A DNA stretch of 64,000 nt from Geobacillus sp. 46C-IIa (lineage in GTDB: Bacteria > Bacillota > Bacilli > Bacillales > Anoxybacillaceae): positions 2,614,001 to 2,678,000 of the forward strand of contig NZ_CP061474.1 in assembly GCF_014679505.1 (NCBI RefSeq), given 5' to 3'. Positions 60,174 to 64,000 of this stretch are shown in pieces (position 1 is the stretch's first letter; each line of letters starts with the position of its first letter). A model generated the notes under the pieces. The model was not told the origin of the DNA. It made no database searches and worked only from the letters and a program-made list of their open reading frames with translations. Position numbers and translations under genes: made by a program.

Positions 60174-61451
60174 TCAAGCAGCCGTTTCGAGACCAAAGAT
60201 GTCCTGCATCATTCGCTTCGCATCGAACGCTTGGTGCTTCGTACACATAGCGTGCAGTACCTTCAATAATTTTCCGCATAACACCACAATCGATTGCTTC
60301 TTCCGTAACGGGTTTTCCGGTCGTGTCGTGTAATAGTCGTGCAGCTGCCGAAACGCTTCGTTGTGGCGGATCATCGGCATCATCACGCGGAACAGGAGAG
60401 CGCGAAGCCGTTTTCGTCCCCGTTTCGAGATCCGTTTCTGCCCTTTGTGTTGGCCGGAGGAATGTTCCCGCAGCGTCAGGCCCGCTAATTTGATGAGTTG
60501 CCGCGGATCCTGATAATGGGAGAAACTCCCGATCTCTGATAACAGTTCCACGATGGTCGCATCGCCTACACCCGGAACGGTCTTCAGCCATTCGTATTCG
60601 ACGAAGGTCTGAACGAGTTCAATCAGCTGTTCTGTCAATGCCTCGATCTCTTTTTCCAGCTGGCGGTACCGGCGGACAAGTGTGGCGATTTCGATACGGG
60701 CCATCTGTTGTCCTTCCGTTACGCCAATGGAGTGTTGGGCCAGTTCTATGAGCTTCTTCGCTTTCGGCCTTTGCGGCGATTGTAATCCCTCACTTTGCCG
60801 GTAAAGGGCGAGAACCTCTTCTAGCTCTTTTCCTGCTAGATCACTCGGAAATGGCGTATATTCCAGTACCGCGAGCGCCATTTTCCCAAACGACGGAAAG
60901 ACTTGCGTAAACTCTGGAAAATACCGATCGAGCCAGCGAATCATCTGATTTCGAACTGCTCCCTGTTCTTCCACCAATTTGGAGCGAAATGCCGCTCCAA
61001 CGCGCAGCTCCGCCTCCATCCCTTTGAGAATGCGCGGATAGCTGAATCGGCCGTCTTTCACTAACCGGGCAATGACGAGCGCATCTTTCGCATCATGCTT
61101 GGTTGGAAGGTTATCGTCCAGCTCTTTGGAGCGCTTCACGTGCATCGGGTTTGTCATGACGAGAGGGATGCCTTTCTCATCAAGAAAATAAGCGAGATTC
61201 AGCCAATAATGTCCCGTTGGCTCGATGCCAACGATCACCTCGGTTTTTCCAAATTCCTTCATGGCTTCCACGATGCGCTGGTACAACCATTCCAATCCTT
61301 CTTTCGATTGCAGAACGGGAAACGGCTTTTTTAACACCCTCCCTCGCTCATCCACAAAGCAGGCATAATGTTTTTTCTTTGCGATATCCATCCCAACAAC
61401 CAGCGTTTGATCGGTGACTTGATTAATCTTCTTGTTTGAGATAGAATGCAT
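60174..61451 (-). CDS. IS110-family transposase (DEDD), intact
   Basis: 425 aa. The N-terminal RuvC-like domain begins VVGMDIAKKKHYACFVDERG (first Asp), with Glu in VIVGIEPTGHYW and Asp in PTKHDAKDALVIARL (DEDD set). A coiled middle follows, then the C-terminal transposase_20 domain with KTVPGVGDATIVELLSEIG and a Ser in LREHSSGQHKGQKRISKRG that is the conserved catalytic Ser region. AAGGAGG precedes the ATG and is masked by a stem. Confidence 0.93.
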   Translation of the reverse strand: MHSISNKKINQVTDQTLVVGMDIAKKKHYACFVDERGRVLKKPFPVLQSKEGLEWLYQRIVEAMKEFGKTEVIVGIEPTGHYWLNLAYFLDEKGIPLVMTNPMHVKRSKELDDNLPTKHDAKDALVIARLVKDGRFSYPRILKGMEAELRVGAAFRSKLVEEQGAVRNQMIRWLDRYFPEFTQVFPSFGKMALAVLEYTPFPSDLAGKELEEVLALYRQSEGLQSPQRPKAKKLIELAQHSIGVTEGQQMARIEIATLVRRYRQLEKEIEALTEQLIELVQTFVEYEWLKTVPGVGDATIVELLSEIGSFSHYQDPRQLIKLAGLTLREHSSGQHKGQKRISKRGRKRLRALLFRVMMPMIRHNEAFRQLHDYYTTRPENPLRKKQSIVVLCGKLLKVLHAMCTKHQAFDAKRMMQDIFGLETAA

Positions 61452-62121
61452 GTATAGTCCTCCTTGGTATTCAAATTAGGGGTCAATTCATCCAATTGAC
61501 ACCCCCGAATCATACCAAGAGGGCTTTTTTTATTCAAGTCCCCGGAAAAACTTCTAACAGGAATGCTCCTTAATTACTTCTTCTAGTCCACATATTATTT
61601 GTAATTTTGCTACCTTGATTTGTTCCAGTACCTCTTTGTTATCCGTCTTGATTTTGTCTAATTCTCTTATAGCATTGTCATCGCCAATTGTTCCTATCAT
61701 AGCTATATCTGCGATTAAATCCGTGCCACTTTTTTTAGATAAATTTTGAATTTTTCTTTTTAATTGAGTTTCTTTATCCTCTAAAAAATCCAATACACTT
61801 TCTGCATAAGCTTTAACAAAAAATATCTCTGTCTCATCTTCAAGAATAGCTTTCAGAAAAGGGATGACACTACTGTCATTTAATAATTTCAATGTTTCTA
61901 ATATTCCAAGCTTACCATTAGGATCTACTTTATAAAAGTATTTTTGTAAGATAGTAATTATGTCCCTTCCCATCTTAGCTAAATCTTGAGCAACTATATC
62001 TATATTATGCTCATTAAAATTATTAACTAAATTTCTAACCGTCTCCTCATATTGATTCATATTTTTCACCCCTAAAACGATCAAAGAGGGACACACTCTC
62101 AGTGTGTGTACCAAAATATCT

Positions 62122-62905
62122 TTAATAACTTGCCTTAATTATAATCCATGCGCCGGCTTTCTTATAATTCTTGAGTTGCCTTTTTACATAGCTTTTTTTC
62201 CAAGAACCTTTTGGTTTTAATTCAACGACAACCCTTCCTCTAAAAAATTGAAGGTCTGGACGTTTTTTAGTACCTCTTAATGGTTTATCGTATTTGCCTC
62301 CAGGAACAACTCTTTTCATCACTTTGGTCCATGCTTGGTGCGCGGCTCTCCCTCTAACAGATGCAGGACCTTTAGTAATATTGTAAATATTTCTTGCAAC
62401 CTTGGCTGCACGGTAAGCACCTGAGCCTATTCCACCGATAGCACCTAAACCAGCTCCTATTGCAACAGAACCCCACAACTTCCAACCTTTGAGACCTCTA
62501 CTTTTTGCAGACTTATACGACGATACCCCTCCGATTAACGCTCCTACTGCCATCCACACCCAATGCCCATCCGGATCCACCAACATCACCGGATTGTTAT
62601 TTGCGTACGTGTATCCATTCTGCGTCAGGATATCGTCCGCATCTCCCGGGTCTGGATCCAAGGATAGGAACACACCTTGTTCTGGGCGGTAGTACCGGGC
62701 AATCAGGTAGTATAGACCCGTTTCGCTGTCATATTGGTATCCCGCATATCGGTATGGGTTTTCGTCCGCCACGGCGCCGGATTGGGAAAGAATATTCCCC
62801 CACGCATCGTATTGGTAACGGGCCACGATGTTTCCTTGTTCATCCGTCAGGGCGATGACATCGCCATGTGTATTATAGTGGTAAAAGTACCTATATATCC
62901 ATTTT
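62122..62905 (-). CDS. Displaced Rhs PD-(D/E)XK nuclease tip, cassette 2
   Basis: The core begins near 62905 (YFYHYNTHGDVIALTDEQGN) and runs through RYQYDAWGNIL to NNNPVMLVDPDGHWVW. The Gly-rich linker is followed by the nuclease-like segment KKRPDLQFFRGRVVVELKPK. The first possible start in the core is GTG at 62824-62826, without a ribosome site. The tip is nearly identical to 49290-49880. The HEAT-like putative immunity gene follows. Confidence 0.78.
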
Positions 62906-62932
62906 TAGGAAATCCTTTTATACATTTTCAAA

Positions 62933-62960
62933 GGGCTGCCCTATATAGATGTGACAGCCC
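62933..62960 (-). terminator. Terminator-like hairpin of cassette 1
   Basis: GGGCTG pairs with CAGCCC around a 16-base loop, followed by TTTG on the minus strand, after the cassette 1 immunity gene and before the core of cassette 2. Confidence 0.55.
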
Positions 62961-62990
62961 ATTTTGCAATATTAATCAATCAAAAATTTT

Positions 62991-63419
62991 TTAACTTTGC
63001 ACTTTAACTGGATAATCTACTAGAAACTCCTCTCCATTGATCACTATACTTTTAGCTTCAATAAATAATAGTGCCTCCCAAAACTCAAGTACAAAGTTAG
63101 CTGAAGAAAAGTATTCACCAACCCAAATTTCTTTTGACGAACTGATATGAATTTTACCTATACCATTCTTACAATAATCAATTGAAGTTAGCTCAATGTA
63201 ATCTCCATCTTCTGGATCAACTGGGTCCAAGCGGGAATCTCCAGAGTTTTCTACGAAATAAAAAGAGGAAACACCTTTGAACACAATCTTATAATATTTC
63301 TCATTATCAACTACTTTCACATTTAGACTAATCGTATGAGATAAAATATCAATATGAAAACTTTTGACTACGGTAGCCCACATTTCATTTAATAAAGCAA
63401 CTAATTTTTTTTGATTCAT
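62991..63419 (-). CDS. Putative immunity protein of cassette 1
   Basis: 142 aa from ATG 63417-63419, about ten bases after AGGTG. It begins NQKKLVALLNEMWATVVKSF and is beta-rich, ending INGEEFLVDYPVKVQS. Family not recognised; it recalls YxiG-type proteins next to wapA/rhs genes. Its position 9 bases after the toxin stop supports an immunity role. Confidence 0.6.
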   Translation of the reverse strand: MNQKKLVALLNEMWATVVKSFHIDILSHTISLNVKVVDNEKYYKIVFKGVSSFYFVENSGDSRLDPVDPEDGDYIELTSIDYCKNGIGKIHISSSKEIWVGEYFSSANFVLEFWEALLFIEAKSIVINGEEFLVDYPVKVQS

Positions 63420-63428
63420 ACTAATCAC

Positions 63429-64000
63429 TCACCTAATCTCTCCTCTGTATTTATTAATTATTCTCACAATTTGTTTATAGGATCTTCTCGATACATTAAT
63501 ATGTGTGAGCTCCCGACGATTAGACCATTCACCATCTAACGTCAAAGAGCCGCGTCCATCTTTACTTATTCTAAAGTACGGTTTATTACGTATTCCGCCT
63601 TTATTCATAACTCTTACAACTAGGGGTTTTTTACCATCTGGAATAGTTACCTTCCATCCATCGCCTTTAGTTCTTCCTAAAGTTCCCCCAAACTTTTTTG
63701 ACACTTTTTTCGCCAGCCTATAAGTTCTTGAAAACTTACCTGATTTATAGGCACCATAAGCGATTTTCACACCTTTGAATGCAACACCGCCAACAATCCC
63801 TACACCTACAGCAATCGCCGCTGCTTTCCAACCGCCTTTTTTAAAGGCTTTATACCCATCATACGCCGCAAATCCCGCATTAATCGCCATCCACACCCAA
63901 TGCCCATCCGGATCCACCAACATCACCGGATTGTTATTTGCGTACGTGTATCCATTCTGCGTCAGGATATCGTCCGCATCCCCCGGGTCTGGATCCAAGG
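63429..64000 (-). CDS. C-terminal tip of an rhs gene running off the right edge, cassette 1
   Basis: The frame is open to the window edge. Core end DPDPGDADDILTQNGYTYAN, NNPVMLVDPDGHWVWMAINA, then the linker shared with cassette 4 (AGFAAYDGYKAFKKGGWK). The basic toxin domain includes KKVSKKFGGTLGRTKGDGWK and ends VRIINKYRGEIR. I do not recognise its family. Being the most upstream cassette in the transcription direction, it is the best candidate for the tip of an expressed full-length Rhs protein. Confidence 0.75.
   Translation of the reverse strand, partial: LDPDPGDADDILTQNGYTYANNNPVMLVDPDGHWVWMAINAGFAAYDGYKAFKKGGWKAAAIAVGVGIVGGVAFKGVKIAYGAYKSGKFSRTYRLAKKVSKKFGGTLGRTKGDGWKVTIPDGKKPLVVRVMNKGGIRNKPYFRISKDGRGSLTLDGEWSNRRELTHINVSRRSYKQIVRIINKYRGEIR

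Larger units (their letters stand above)
59802..61565 (-). mobile_element. IS110/IS1111-family element, copy 2 (intact)
   Basis: 1764 bp, flanked by CTCC on both sides, without terminal inverted repeats. Compared with copy 1 it lacks the extra T and differs at only about five other positions, so the two copies are recent. Its transposase frame is complete. Confidence 0.92.
59378..62060 (-). pseudogene. HEAT-like putative immunity gene, second copy, interrupted by IS110
   Basis: Nearly identical to the intact gene at 48314-49228, starting at ATG 62058-62060. IS110 copy 2 is inserted at a CTCC (59798-59801 and 61566-61569), splitting the gene after VIKE. Joining across one CTCC restores the frame. 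The matching uninterrupted copy proves the insertion point. Confidence 0.9.

Overview
The window looks like a chromosomal segment of a thermophilic Bacillaceae, most likely Geobacillus. This rests on gene order and protein character, not on a database search. From 1 to about 29170 the order opp - trpS - yjbA - yjaZ - fabF/fabH - yjaU - yjzD - clpB - yjzC - argF/carB/carA/argD/argB/argJ/argC - fnr matches the B. subtilis opp/trpS/fabHA-fabF/arg neighbourhood, with clpB and a TetR/MMPL pair added. Control sites are unusually readable here: a tRNA-Trp T-box, a FapR-like operator, a CtsR box, a double ARG box over the argC promoter, and CodY-like boxes at oppA.

From 29244 to about 46030 the DNA becomes a patchwork. 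An AT-rich copper/metal island has been cut up by insertion sequences. The island held a CopC-CopD protein, a DUF2933-like peptide, a Met-rich secreted protein, a SHOCT protein, a propeller protein, a two-component system and a CtaG-like fragment. The insertion sequences belong to IS3, IS1634-like, IS256, IS110/IS1111, ISL3 and IS701 types. Many genes carry single lesions: the sensor kinase is split by an IS110 element, and the propeller gene and the IS256 transposase are broken by frameshifts or a stop.

From about 46030 to the right edge, all on the minus strand, lies an array of Rhs/YD-repeat toxin-tip and immunity cassettes. Each cassette has the conserved end of the Rhs core (ending near DPDG), then a different toxin domain, then a small immunity-like gene, and in most cases a terminator. 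The rightmost cassette (63429 to the edge) is probably the tip of a full-length rhs gene lying outside the window. The others are displaced tips without a normal start: two distinct PD-(D/E)XK-like nucleases (one of them present twice), a GIY-YIG-like tip, three unassigned tips including the rightmost one, and two remnants. One toxin plus HEAT-like immunity cassette is present twice at near identity, and one copy is interrupted by an intact IS110 element. Two IS21-type elements and a DUF6431/DDE element sit inside the array.

The core region is ordinary metabolism: peptide uptake, tRNA charging, fatty-acid initiation, arginine/carbamoyl-phosphate synthesis, protein disaggregation and oxygen sensing. 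The right half is a fast-evolving accessory region in which repeated rhs core sequence and mobile elements drive swapping of toxin tips.
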